Source: Anaerosporomusa subterranea (GTDB lineage: Bacteria; Bacillota; Negativicutes; Sporomusales; Acetonemataceae). From it: 64,000 nt of DNA. The stretch's first letter is position 1, and each line of letters starts with the position of its first letter. Shown piece by piece: positions 56,258-64,000 of the stretch. The stretch is taken from assembly GCF_001611555.1 (NCBI RefSeq), contig NZ_LSGP01000001.1, forward strand, positions 62,001-126,000, written 5' to 3'. The translations under genes were made by a program, and so were the position numbers. Under the pieces are notes generated by a model, which ran no database searches, was not told where the DNA came from, and was given only the letters and a program-made list of their open reading frames with translations.

Positions 56258-57406
56258 ATGTTTGCATTAATCGGCGGAAAAGTTCTTACGATGCGTGGCG
56301 AACCTATCGACAACGCGAAAGTACTCATTAAGGATGGCAAGATTCTGGCTGTTGGACGCAACATTGAGGTGCCTGATGGGTTTCATACTATTGATGTCAC
56401 AGGAAAGATTGTGACACCTGGTATCATCGACGCTCATACCCACTTGGGAGTCTACGGCGAGGCTATGGCTTGGGCTGGCGAGGACGCTAATGAGAAAAGT
56501 GAACCAGTCACACCAGGCATGCACACTCTTGATGCGATCAATCCAGCTGACATCGGTCTAGCCGAAGCCTATCACGGCGGGATTACGACTGTCATGATTG
56601 CGCCTGGAAGCGCCAATCCAATTGGCGGTCAGTGCGTTATCGCCAAGACCAAGAAAAAAACAACTGCTGATGACATGATTATTCGCAAACATGCCGGTCT
56701 GAAAATCGCTTTCGGTGAAAACCCCAGGCGGTGCTTTGGCGCTGAACAAAAAAAGGCGCCAATTACGCGGATGGCAACTGCGAACATTATTCGGGAGACA
56801 TTTTACAAAGCTGAACAATATATGAAAAAGCAGGGAAAGAAGGATTTTCAGTTCAATCTTGGGCTAGAAGCTGTTGTCCGGGTGCTGCGCAAAGAAATGC
56901 CGCTGCGGGCCCATGCCCATCGCGCTGACGATATCGTTACCGCTATCCGTATTGCCAAAGAGTTTGGCGTCGATATTATTATTGAGCATGCAACAGAGAG
57001 TTACTTAGTCGCTGACGTATTGGCGCGAGAAGATGTTCCCGCCATTCTAGGTCCCACTCTAACCACCCGTTCAAAGTTAGAACTAAAAGATAAGAGCATG
57101 GCTGCCCCTGCCATTCTCCACCAGCAAGGGGTCCGCTTCGCCATGATGAGCGATCATCCAGTCATTCCTAGTTGCTTCCTGCCTGTTTACGCGGGACTTG
57201 CCACTCGTTATGGCCTCCCGGAAGAACAGGGTTTAAAAATGATTACATCAGAAGCTGCCAAAATTCTTGGCCTGGGCAATCAGCTTGGCAGCATTGCTCC
57301 TGGGCTTGACGCCGATCTTGTCGTCTGGAGTGGGCATCCCTTCCACCTAGCAAGTCGCCCTGAACTTGTTATTGTCGACGGGGTTGCCGAACAAGCAAAT
57401 AATTAA
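56258..57406 (+). CDS. Metal-dependent amidohydrolase (imidazolonepropionase/dihydroorotase-like)
   Basis: 382-aa cytoplasmic enzyme of the amidohydrolase superfamily. GKIVTPGIIDAHTHLG holds the HxH metal motif; later RAHAHRADD and IEHATES (His ligands) and MMSDHPVIP (Asp). Ribosome site TAGGAG. It is 27 bases after the DppF-like gene and likely in the same operon, so it may hydrolyse a cyclic or N-blocked peptide brought in by the transporter. The exact reaction is not known. Confidence 0.85.
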   Translation: MFALIGGKVLTMRGEPIDNAKVLIKDGKILAVGRNIEVPDGFHTIDVTGKIVTPGIIDAHTHLGVYGEAMAWAGEDANEKSEPVTPGMHTLDAINPADIGLAEAYHGGITTVMIAPGSANPIGGQCVIAKTKKKTTADDMIIRKHAGLKIAFGENPRRCFGAEQKKAPITRMATANIIRETFYKAEQYMKKQGKKDFQFNLGLEAVVRVLRKEMPLRAHAHRADDIVTAIRIAKEFGVDIIIEHATESYLVADVLAREDVPAILGPTLTTRSKLELKDKSMAAPAILHQQGVRFAMMSDHPVIPSCFLPVYAGLATRYGLPEEQGLKMITSEAAKILGLGNQLGSIAPGLDADLVVWSGHPFHLASRPELVIVDGVAEQANN

Positions 57407-57421
57407 AGCGGGGGAAAAGCC

Positions 57422-57529
57422 GTAGCTGAGTATCAGCCTGAGTTTTCTTCCAAAGAAGACTACTTTGCCGCTGTTGATAAGCTGTTTGCGAAAAAAACGC
57501 TTAGCGGCGCGTGGCAATGGGAATCGTAG
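57422..57529 (+). pseudogene. Small ORF lacking a start codon after the amidohydrolase
   Basis: Frame 57422-57529 reads VAEYQPEFSSKEDYFAAV then DKLFAKKTLSGAWQWES and stop, rich in aromatic residues and protein-like. Its first codon is GTA, preceded by a good GCGGGGG site eight bases away; a change of GTA to ATG would make a normal small gene. No standard start exists, and the frame upstream runs into the amidohydrolase stop. Either a recently broken 35-aa gene or chance. Confidence 0.4.
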
Positions 57530-57535
57530 GTTAAG

Positions 57536-57577
57536 AAGAGGCGGCCGCAACTGCTTGCGCAGTCGCGGCCGCCTCTT
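57536..57577. terminator. Strong bidirectional-type hairpin
   Basis: AAGAGGCGGCCGC and GCGGCCGCCTCTT (57536-57548 with 57565-57577) with inner AACTGC / GCAGT. Very stable, but the tail is TGCTAG, not a T-run. Probably ends or protects the transporter-amidohydrolase mRNA. Confidence 0.6.
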
Positions 57578-57678
57578 GCTAGCCTGATCGCGCAGGCAAT
57601 TCTGTCCGGTCTTGGCAGGAACACGTCACTTGACAATAGAATTAATGTAGCAACGATTTCTGAGCGTTGGAGTGGATG

Positions 57679-58587
57679 ATGTTGGCGATTACATCCAGTC
57701 GGGCTGACGGAGTAGCTGAGGTTAGCATTGACTATACGCGCTGTATCGGTTGTCAACAGTGCGTGTCTGTTTGCAAGGGCGCGCCATTGTATTGGGAAAA
57801 CGATCAGGTGGCTGTGGATCAAACGCGTGGTTTTGGCTGTTTCGGCTGCGGCCACTGTATGGCGGTCTGCCCGCAGGATTGTATCTCAGTGACAGGACGC
57901 GGTATGTCGTCGGAAGATGTTGTGCAACTACCGGACGCCAATCCGGCTGAGTATAATCAGTTGTTTCATCTGATGCAAAAACGGCGCAGTATCCGTCATT
58001 TCACCGATCAGGAAGTTAGCAGCGAAGTGATCGAACAGATTCTTGCCGCTGCCGTCACCGCTCCTATAGGTGTCCCGCCGTCAGAAGTCAGCGTTAGCGT
58101 ATTTGCAGGCCGTGATAGAGTTAAACAGTTTACCGGCGATCTGATTGCTCAAGTACGCAGCAGCAAATGGTTATTTTCAACTCCTATGCGAGGTCTGATG
58201 CGGATCTTTATGGGCAAGGCTGTGTATCGCTCATTTATTTCCTTCGTTCCGGCGTTATTTACTACACTTGACCAGAAAGATCAACAAGGAGAAGATTGGT
58301 TGTTTTACCAAGCTCCGCTGGTGATGGTATTTCATGCATCATCGTTTGGCGAACCAGTCGATGCGGATATTGCTGCGACCTATGCTGTGCTAGCGGCAGA
58401 ATCGCTGGGATTAGGCAGCTGTATGATTGGCAGTGTTGCTCCCTTGTTGAAAAACAGCCGACAACTTAAAGAAAAATACGGGATACCTGCGGCGAATAAA
58501 GTCGGCCTGACAGTCATTTTCGGGTATCCGGCTGTGAACTACCGCCGCGCGCTACTACGTAGCTTCGCGGATGTAAAATTTGTTTAG
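57679..58587 (+). CDS. Ferredoxin-nitroreductase fusion protein
   Basis: 302 aa. An N-terminal two-cluster ferredoxin domain (CIGCQQCVSVCKG and CFGCGHCMAVCPQDC, residues about 20-75) fused to a nitroreductase FMN domain (RRSIRHFTDQEV near 105, LAAESLGLGSCMIG near 250, VIFGYP near 285). Electrons should flow through the two [4Fe-4S] clusters to FMN. Of three close starts, ATG 57679 has the best spacing to GGAG. Substrate unknown. It precedes the iron alcohol dehydrogenase by 37 bases and may be co-transcribed with it. Confidence 0.92.
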   Translation: MLAITSSRADGVAEVSIDYTRCIGCQQCVSVCKGAPLYWENDQVAVDQTRGFGCFGCGHCMAVCPQDCISVTGRGMSSEDVVQLPDANPAEYNQLFHLMQKRRSIRHFTDQEVSSEVIEQILAAAVTAPIGVPPSEVSVSVFAGRDRVKQFTGDLIAQVRSSKWLFSTPMRGLMRIFMGKAVYRSFISFVPALFTTLDQKDQQGEDWLFYQAPLVMVFHASSFGEPVDADIAATYAVLAAESLGLGSCMIGSVAPLLKNSRQLKEKYGIPAANKVGLTVIFGYPAVNYRRALLRSFADVKFV

Positions 58588-58624
58588 CAACGACTAATTT
58601 GATGATATATAGGAGGACAGATAC

Positions 58625-59743
58625 ATGCAATTTCGTTTTTTTATGCCGACTAAGCTATACTTTGGCAGCAACTGCATCCAAGATAATAAAGAGGAATTTC
58701 TGCAGTGGGGGAAAAAGGCGCTAGTGGTGACTGGACGGAATTCCGCCCGTCTCAGTGGTGCTTTAGCTGATCTCACTCGCACCCTAGAACAGGCAAAGAT
58801 CGACTATGAATTGTTTGAACAGATTGAGGAGAATCCGACGATTGAAGCTGTTGAAGCGGCCGGATTGGTTGCACGGCGGTTTAAGCCTGATATGATCATC
58901 GCCATTGGGGGCGGTTCCCCGCTTGATGCGGCCAAAGCGATTGCGGTGCTAGCGGTTAATGACATGCCGGCTAGAAACTTATTTGACGGAGGCTTTGCGG
59001 TTCAGCCGCTGCCGATCTTGGCTGTGCCGCTGACGGCGGGAACTGGCAGTGAGGTTACGCCATATTCGATTCTGACTGATGTTGAACGGCAAACAAAACG
59101 CAGTTTCTCAGATCCGAGCATTTTCCCCAAGGTGGCGTTTTTGGATGCGAGGTATACGCAAACTCTTTCCCGGTCTGTAACAGTAAATTCGGCTGTTGAC
59201 GCATTGTCGCATGCGATTGAGGGTTATCTGTCCCTGCGTTCAACTCCAGTTACTGACTGCATGGCGCTGGAGGCAATCCGGAGTTTTGGCGCGGTCAAGC
59301 AAGCTCTGCTGAACGGAATTTTTACACTGCCCGATAGAGAAGCGCTGCTCCAGATGTCCTTAGTTGCTGGAATTGTGCTAGCTCAGACGGCGACCACGGT
59401 AGTACACGCGCTGGGTTACTCGTTAACCTACTTCAGCGGCATCCCGCATGGTCGGGCCAATGGGCTGCTGCTAGCAGAATATCTGCGATTCAATGCGCCA
59501 GTCATTCCAGAAAAGGTTAACTCTGTTTTAGAGGCTTTAGGTCTTGGCAGTATCGACGAATTTGGCGAACTGCTCAACAAACTGCTTGCTGGTGATGAAG
59601 TGTTTACTGCTGAGGATTTTGAAAGATTTGCGGTTCTAGCCAGCAAGGCGCCTAACACGGCCTTTACCGCCCGGCAACCGAATCTGGAGGAATTAAAACA
59701 GATTCTGATGGCTTCGTTACCAGTAACGTCTCACAAGCAATAA
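58625..59743 (+). CDS. Iron-containing alcohol dehydrogenase
   Basis: 372 aa, type III Fe-dependent NAD(P)H alcohol dehydrogenase. NAD-binding IAIGGGSPLDAAKAIA, TAGTGSEVTPYSIL, and metal ligands in NSAVDALSHAIEGYLS (Asp, His), VVHALGY (His) and GIPHGRANGLL (His). Probably reduces aldehydes in fermentation; butanol dehydrogenase-like enzymes are the nearest group. Ribosome site AGGAGGAC before the ATG at 58625. Confidence 0.94.
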   Translation: MQFRFFMPTKLYFGSNCIQDNKEEFLQWGKKALVVTGRNSARLSGALADLTRTLEQAKIDYELFEQIEENPTIEAVEAAGLVARRFKPDMIIAIGGGSPLDAAKAIAVLAVNDMPARNLFDGGFAVQPLPILAVPLTAGTGSEVTPYSILTDVERQTKRSFSDPSIFPKVAFLDARYTQTLSRSVTVNSAVDALSHAIEGYLSLRSTPVTDCMALEAIRSFGAVKQALLNGIFTLPDREALLQMSLVAGIVLAQTATTVVHALGYSLTYFSGIPHGRANGLLLAEYLRFNAPVIPEKVNSVLEALGLGSIDEFGELLNKLLAGDEVFTAEDFERFAVLASKAPNTAFTARQPNLEELKQILMASLPVTSHKQ

Positions 59744-59766
59744 AGGAGAGCGGAACGCTCGTTTGG

Positions 59767-59930
59767 CTAGTACCGTATCAACCCTAATCCTGGTATTCTG
59801 GCGGTAGATTTTCCGCAATGCAGCGTTGTCGTCAATCAGCATACTGCCGGTATGTCTCATTCCTCCGCCTTGTCTTGCAAAAAATCTCCTCGCCATTCTA
59901 CTTACAGTTTTAGAGTTGACACGGTACTAG
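59767..59930. mobile_element. MITE-like element, copy 2
   Basis: 164 bases with terminal inverted repeats of about 21 bases (CTAGTACCGTATCAACCCTAA and, complemented from the right end, the same with two changes). In the opposite orientation its interior matches the element at 25100-25264 (GCGAGGA, AAGGCGGAG, GACGACAACG). Its right tip overlaps the cupin gene and supplies that gene's TAG stop. Confidence 0.75.
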
Positions 59931-60253
59931 TCAGCATGGTAATGAAGCGCCAGCCAGACGCTTGGTTCTCCCAACTTGGTCCAAGCCACCTGATGGCGTT
60001 TATGGGCGGGGATATGTATGTGGTCCCCTGGTTTTAATTCAATCAGCTCGGACTGCCCTTCAAACCGCAAGGCGGCACTTCCGGTCAGTAAAATACACCA
60101 CTCGTCTTCTTCCTGATTATACCACTCACCGTCTGGTGTCGCCTGGCCGGTGGAAATAATTCGCTTGAGGCTGAAATGACGGGTTTGAAGCAGGTTATTG
60201 ATGAGTTCACTCGATTGCGCCTGAGAGGGCAATTTGGCGAAAATATTATTCAT
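59927..60253 (-). CDS. Cupin-domain protein
   Basis: 108 aa, single cupin barrel. The strand motifs EEDEWCILLTGSAALRFEG and PGDHIHIPAHKRHQVAWT hold the usual metal-binding Glu and His residues. Start at 60253, eight bases after AGGAG. The stop codon lies in the terminal CTAG of the adjacent MITE, so the C-terminus (LHYHAD) may have been altered by the insertion. Enzyme or regulator role unknown. Confidence 0.82.
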   Translation of the reverse strand: MNNIFAKLPSQAQSSELINNLLQTRHFSLKRIISTGQATPDGEWYNQEEDEWCILLTGSAALRFEGQSELIELKPGDHIHIPAHKRHQVAWTKLGEPSVWLALHYHAD

Positions 60254-60269
60254 GGTATACACTCCTTTA

Positions 60270-60394
60270 GAGGCCGCTACAAAACGCCCACCTGCACTTC
60301 AGCAAAGCTGTCGGTCTCCTCAACGTACCCGTACTGTACGCCTCCGGGCCCGCCGACCCTGCCGCCTAGCATCTGGACATTTTCTAACAGCCTC
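60270..60394. repeat. CGCCCATCTGCG-family palindromic repeat, copy 3
   Basis: Begins GAGGCCGCTACAAAACGCCCACCTGC and ends GCATCTGGAC-ATTTTCTAACAGCCTC; the middle carries ACGTACCCGTACTGTACGCC. Same family as 19660-19783 and 27700-27875. Confidence 0.7.
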
Positions 60395-60561
60395 CCTAAT
60401 TTTATGGTTGCGTGTTTTTTGAAACACGCTCCTTTAGTATCACTCTATCTATATTTTGTCATCTGTAGGACTAAAGAGCAAGCTTTGCGGTTTGATGTCT
60501 ATTCATATCCAATATGCGGAATACTGGTATATATACTCCCGTTGAGGCAGCGGCTCACTTA

Positions 60562-60590
60562 TTGCACTGATTATAGCACCATGCTACAAT
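60562..60590 (+). promoter_or_regulatory. Promoter of the phosphomannomutase gene
   Basis: TTGCAC, 17 bases, TACAAT, about 60 bases upstream of the GTG start. Confidence 0.65.
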
Positions 60591-60651
60591 GTATCTGATA
60601 TAACAGAAATCAGCAATTAACGACAAGATTGATGATAGAAAGGACTTCATT

Positions 60652-62010
60652 GTGAGCATATTCAAAGCGTGTGATATTCGCGGCGTGGCCGGCAGTGAAT
60701 TGACTGATGTCATGACCCGAAAGATTGCACTGGCAGTGGGAACTAAACTGGCTGGAAAGATTGTAGTCGTCGGCGGCGATATTCGCTTGTCCACACCACG
60801 ACTGCAGAAAATTTTTATTGACGCCTTGGTTGAGTCGGGTTGTCAGGTGATGGATATTGGTACTGTCGCAACGCCGGTTTTTTATTTTGCGCTTAAACAG
60901 TGTCATGCTGACGGCGGGGTGATGATTACCGCCTCTCACAATCCGGCGCGTTATAATGGTTTTAAGCTGGTGTTTGGGCCAAATCCTGCATCAGAAGAAG
61001 ATATTACGGAAATTGGCAGCTTGGTGGCTGCAGGCGATCGTGTCAGCGGTAATGGCAGTGTTCAAGCCATTAGCGTTAGGGAAGAGTATTTTTCTTTTAC
61101 TGCAGCCAAAGCGCTGCCTGGCCGATTAAAGGTTGTTGTTGACGCAGGTAATGGCGCTACTGCTCCATTTGCTGCTCGACTATTTCGCAGGCTGGGCTAT
61201 GATGTGGTCGAATTGTATGGTGACGCAGACGGTAGCTTTCCCAACCGACCACCAAATCCAGCATTAGCTCCCAATTTAGCCGCTCTTGCTGAACTAGTGC
61301 GGCAAAGTGGAGCGGCTTTGGGGGTTGCGTTTGACGGCGACGGTGACCGAGTGGGCTTTGTTGATGAAACCGGGCGCGCAGTGGATAATGACGATATTCT
61401 GGTGTTGTTAGCTAGATGCTATCTGGCGCAAACAAAGGGTACTATTGTTTATGATGCTAAATGTTCAATGGTTGTACCTGAGGAGATTACCAAGGCTGGT
61501 GGACGTCCGGTTATGGCCCGGGCTGGCCATACGTTTAGCAAGGCGGCTTTTCAACGTGAACAGGCCCTGCTAGCCGGTGAAATCAGCGGCCATTTTTTCC
61601 TCTCTGAATTAGGCTATGATGACGCGATGTTTGCCGGCCTGAAAGTGGCAGCCTTGGTTGAACAGCAGGGTTCGCTGGCGGCGCAGATTGACAGTATTCC
61701 CAATTACCTGCTGACGCCAGATGTCAGGGTACCTTACCTTGGTAATGACAAAGAAATTATCTTGGAACAGGCGGCGCAGAAGCTGGCGCAGTATCAACCA
61801 AATCGAATTGACGGAGTCCGCATAGACTTTGCTGATGGTTGGGCGATGATTCGCTCATCTGTCACCGAACCGCTATTTACCTTGCGATTTGAAGCCAAGA
61901 CGGCAAACCGTTTAAGAGAGATCGCTAAGGTGCTGTTAAGCGCCTTGCCGCAGGAACTGCAGCAAGATATTGCCACTGCCCTGCCGGCTGAATTGTGCAA
62001 GGTGCGATAA
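60652..62010 (+). CDS. Phosphomannomutase/phosphoglucomutase
   Basis: 452 aa, GTG start at 60652 behind GAAAGGA. Alpha-D-phosphohexomutase fold in four domains: FKACDIRGV at the start, catalytic serine in ITASHNP, metal loop DGDGDR, sugar-binding GEISGHFF, phosphate-binding domain near the C-terminus. Interconverts hexose 1- and 6-phosphates for cell-envelope sugars, which fits the heptose genes downstream. Confidence 0.93.
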   Translation: MSIFKACDIRGVAGSELTDVMTRKIALAVGTKLAGKIVVVGGDIRLSTPRLQKIFIDALVESGCQVMDIGTVATPVFYFALKQCHADGGVMITASHNPARYNGFKLVFGPNPASEEDITEIGSLVAAGDRVSGNGSVQAISVREEYFSFTAAKALPGRLKVVVDAGNGATAPFAARLFRRLGYDVVELYGDADGSFPNRPPNPALAPNLAALAELVRQSGAALGVAFDGDGDRVGFVDETGRAVDNDDILVLLARCYLAQTKGTIVYDAKCSMVVPEEITKAGGRPVMARAGHTFSKAAFQREQALLAGEISGHFFLSELGYDDAMFAGLKVAALVEQQGSLAAQIDSIPNYLLTPDVRVPYLGNDKEIILEQAAQKLAQYQPNRIDGVRIDFADGWAMIRSSVTEPLFTLRFEAKTANRLREIAKVLLSALPQELQQDIATALPAELCKVR

Positions 62011-62044
62011 GGATACGGTTCTGAATCGCCAAACGCAAGGAACG

Positions 62045-62133
62045 GAACACTAGCGCCACGAGACGCCACTAGCGCCACTAAGGACAGAAGAAAAGTTTGT
62101 GTCGCTAGTGTATCGCTAGTGCCGCTTGTGTTC
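62045..62133. repeat. AGCGCCAC-family inverted repeat, copy 2
   Basis: GAACACTAGCGCCAC on the left and GTGCCGCTTGTGTTC on the right, with further CTAGCG / CGCTAG words inside. Related to 16994-17094. Lies between phosphomannomutase and the heptose kinase gene. Confidence 0.65.
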
Positions 62134-62190
62134 ATCGTACTATAACAGTGGGGAGACTGACAATACACCGAGAAAGAGAGGCGGAGCCTG

Positions 62191-63186
62191 TTGAAAGATA
62201 AATTGATCCGCTTGGTTGAGCAACTGCAGCAGAGAAAATTGATGGTCATCGGCGACGTCGTCGCTGATGTGTATTTGGAAGGGAAGATTTCACGTATTTC
62301 CAGAGAAGCACCTGTGCTGGTGCTTGAACACACAGGCGAGACCGTCGTTCCCGGCGGCGCCGCTAATGTGGTTCATAATGCCGCTACCCTCGGCGGTGAG
62401 GTCTTTGCAGTCGGCGTGGTTGGTGAAGATCAGCCAGGCAGAGTATTGAGTCAGATCTTGCGGCAAAAAGGGGTACATACAGATGGCTTTCTAACAGAGT
62501 CGCCCCGGCCGACTGTCACCAAGACTCGTGTTATGGCCGGCGGGCAGGCAACTGTGCGGCAACAAGTTGTCCGCATCGACCGAGAGGACAAGTTGCCCTT
62601 GTCTGGGACTTTGGAACAAAAGATTGTAGACTACATTCAGCAACATATTACCAAAATGGACGCAGTGGTTTTAAGCGATTACGGCAGTTTTACTGTTTCG
62701 CCGCTAATTCGGACAACGGTGATTTCTGCTTGCCGCCAACATGGCATCCCTTGCATAGTGGACTCTCGCTATAATATTACCGATTTTACCGGCGTAAATT
62801 TTGTCAAACAAAACGAAGCGGAGGCAGCAGCTGCAGTTGGTTTTTCACTCGATGATGACGAGGCTATTCAGAGGGCGGGCAACGAACTGCTCACCCGTCT
62901 GCAGGCAGACGCTGTCTTGATTACTCGCGGTTCAGAAGGTATGACACTGGTGGAGCAAGGCGGTATAGCATCACATATTCCGGTGACAAATATCAGTGAG
63001 GTATATGATGTTAGCGGAGCCGGTGACACGGTAGTGGCTACTATGATGCTGGCGGTCGCCGCAGGAGCATCCCGTTTGGAGGCTGCTCAATTAGCCAATT
63101 ATGCGGCTGGAGTGGTTGTTCGCAAGCTTGGTACAGCCACATCAACACCACAAGAACTTAAACAGGCGATAGGAGAGACAAGATGA
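62191..63186 (+). CDS. rfaE1: D-glycero-beta-D-manno-heptose-7-phosphate kinase
   Basis: 331 aa, PfkB/ribokinase-type sugar kinase that phosphorylates heptose 7-phosphate at C1 for LPS inner core. VIGDVVADVYLEGKISRISREAP at the start (signature SREAPV), VPGGAANVV, catalytic DVSGAGDTVVA. TTG start at 62191 after GAGGCGGAG. The adenylyltransferase, fused to it in E. coli HldE, is a separate overlapping gene here. Confidence 0.93.
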   Translation: MKDKLIRLVEQLQQRKLMVIGDVVADVYLEGKISRISREAPVLVLEHTGETVVPGGAANVVHNAATLGGEVFAVGVVGEDQPGRVLSQILRQKGVHTDGFLTESPRPTVTKTRVMAGGQATVRQQVVRIDREDKLPLSGTLEQKIVDYIQQHITKMDAVVLSDYGSFTVSPLIRTTVISACRQHGIPCIVDSRYNITDFTGVNFVKQNEAEAAAAVGFSLDDDEAIQRAGNELLTRLQADAVLITRGSEGMTLVEQGGIASHIPVTNISEVYDVSGAGDTVVATMMLAVAAGASRLEAAQLANYAAGVVVRKLGTATSTPQELKQAIGETR

Positions 63187-63650
63187 AAATTGTTCAGCGT
63201 GCAGACATCGCTGCGTTGGCGATGCAATTGAGAAGCCAAGGGCAGAAGATTGTTCTCACAAATGGCTGCTTTGATATTTTGCATGTTGGTCATGTGCGTT
63301 ACCTTAACGCAGCCCGTGAACTGGGCGACTGCCTGATTGTCGGACTGAACAGTGATGCGTCTGTACGTCAGTTGAAGGGACCAACACGGCCAGTTAATGA
63401 TGAAGCAGACAGAGCCGAAGTATTGGCAGGCTTGGCTGCGGTGGATTATGTTGTTGTGTTTTCTGAGGAAACTGCCGAAAGCCTAGTTGCCGAAGTTCAA
63501 CCGGCCATTTACGCCAAGGGAGGCGACTATTCGGTTGACCGTTTGCCAGAGGCTAAGATTGTAGCTGCGCATGGAGGCCAGACCATTTTGCTGCCAGAGG
63601 TAGCGGGTCGCTCAACAACAAATATGATTCATAAAATGGCGTCAGTGTGA
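63183..63650 (+). CDS. rfaE2: D-glycero-beta-D-manno-heptose 1-phosphate adenylyltransferase
   Basis: 155 aa nucleotidyltransferase that makes ADP-heptose. Signature TNGCFDILHVGHVRYL with the HxGH motif, ARELGDCLIVGLNSDASVR, KGPTRPVN, and AGRSTTNMIHKM at the end. It overlaps the kinase gene by four bases (ATGA), ensuring coupled translation. Confidence 0.95.
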   Translation: MKIVQRADIAALAMQLRSQGQKIVLTNGCFDILHVGHVRYLNAARELGDCLIVGLNSDASVRQLKGPTRPVNDEADRAEVLAGLAAVDYVVVFSEETAESLVAEVQPAIYAKGGDYSVDRLPEAKIVAAHGGQTILLPEVAGRSTTNMIHKMASV

Positions 63651-63651
63651 G

Positions 63652-64000
63652 ATGATGAAAAGAATTTTGATTGTGAAACTGAGCGCAATCGGCGACGTCA
63701 TTCATGCACTGCCGGTGGCACACGCGCTAAAGAAAGGTTTTCCTGACTGCAAAATCACCTGGGTAGTGGAAAAGCCTGCGTTAGAGCTGGTTAAGGCTAA
63801 TGCTTATGTTGATGAAGTAATTGTTTTTGAAAAAGGCCAATGCAAAACCTGGAGTGGCATCCGACAGTATGCTCCAGGGTTTATTTCTGAACTGCGCCGG
63901 CGAAGGTTCGATCTATCATTAGATTTGCAGGGATTGTTTAAAAGCGCGGCTATCGCGTCATTGAGTGGTGCAACCGAGCGCCTCGTCTACTGCAATGCGC
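63652..64000 (+). CDS. Glycosyltransferase family 9 (heptosyltransferase), 3' end outside the window
   Basis: First 116 codons of a heptosyltransferase: KRILIVKLSAIGDVIHALPV, the typical N-terminus of WaaC/RfaC-type ADP-heptose:LPS transferases, then LKKGFPDCKITWVVEKPA and FDLSLDLQGLFKSA. The tandem ATG at 63652/63655 is right behind the adenylyltransferase stop. The open frame runs off the window edge. Confidence 0.88.
   Translation, partial: MMKRILIVKLSAIGDVIHALPVAHALKKGFPDCKITWVVEKPALELVKANAYVDEVIVFEKGQCKTWSGIRQYAPGFISELRRRRFDLSLDLQGLFKSAAIASLSGATERLVYCNA

Overview
The window looks like the chromosome of a diderm, anaerobic Firmicute of the Negativicutes (Sporomusaceae type; inference). 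It combines Firmicute cis-regulation (T-box, glycine, TPP and c-di-GMP-I riboswitches, strong Shine-Dalgarno sites, GTG/TTG starts) with lipopolysaccharide heptose genes (heptose-7-P kinase, heptose-1-P adenylyltransferase, start of a heptosyltransferase). There are no rRNA genes, CRISPR arrays or prophage, and I recognised no tRNA.

Layout. 1-6.0 kb: a truncated sensor kinase and an NtrC-type sigma-54 regulator, then enhancer-like repeats and an excellent sigma-54 promoter with no obvious gene behind it; an orphan restriction-controller-like XRE regulator; a c-di-GMP-I riboswitch with terminator; a chemoreceptor and CheW. 6.0-14.4 kb: two GGDEF-EAL proteins, a PAS protein with a dead GGDEF site but intact I-site, a crotonase gene remnant and an NdpA-type protein. 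14.7-21.9 kb: a NhaD/citrate-type transporter, a DUF3870 protein, a possible attenuator, a dipeptide epimerase with a DcuC-type carrier, and a two-gene fumarate-reductase-like pair. 22.2-27.4 kb: CofE-like ligase and thioesterase, nitroreductase, a small [2Fe-2S] protein that may be a selenoprotein, a MITE, and a molybdopterin oxidoreductase. 27.4-35.8 kb: T-box and serA, a DcuC-like carrier with an M20 carbamoylase, DAP dehydrogenase, a DUF815 ATPase and a LigB dioxygenase. 35.8-40.6 kb: two tandem copies of a glycine riboswitch plus LivK-type lipoprotein unit, and an MFS carrier. 40.9-50.5 kb: TPP riboswitch and thiC, a polar amino-acid ABC transporter, GlcD/GlcF oxidase, nitroreductase, peptidase T. 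50.7-58.6 kb: a complete Dpp/Opp-type ABC transporter with an amidohydrolase, and a ferredoxin-nitroreductase. 58.6-64 kb: Fe-type alcohol dehydrogenase, a second MITE touching a cupin gene, phosphomannomutase, and the heptose genes.

How it works together. Many genes serve fermentation of amino acids, peptides and organic acids: five uptake systems, peptidase T, epimerase, amidohydrolases and flavin/iron-sulfur redox enzymes. c-di-GMP appears at three levels at the left end: making and breaking it, binding it by protein (predicted I-site), and binding it by RNA ahead of a chemoreceptor. Intergenic DNA is crowded with at least four families of dispersed inverted repeats, some lying between leader RNAs and the genes they control.

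Most unusual: the orphan sigma-54 transcription unit, the orphan controller-protein module with two operator-like palindromes, the candidate UGA-containing small redox protein, the duplicated glycine-riboswitch/LivK units, and the I-site-only GGDEF protein.
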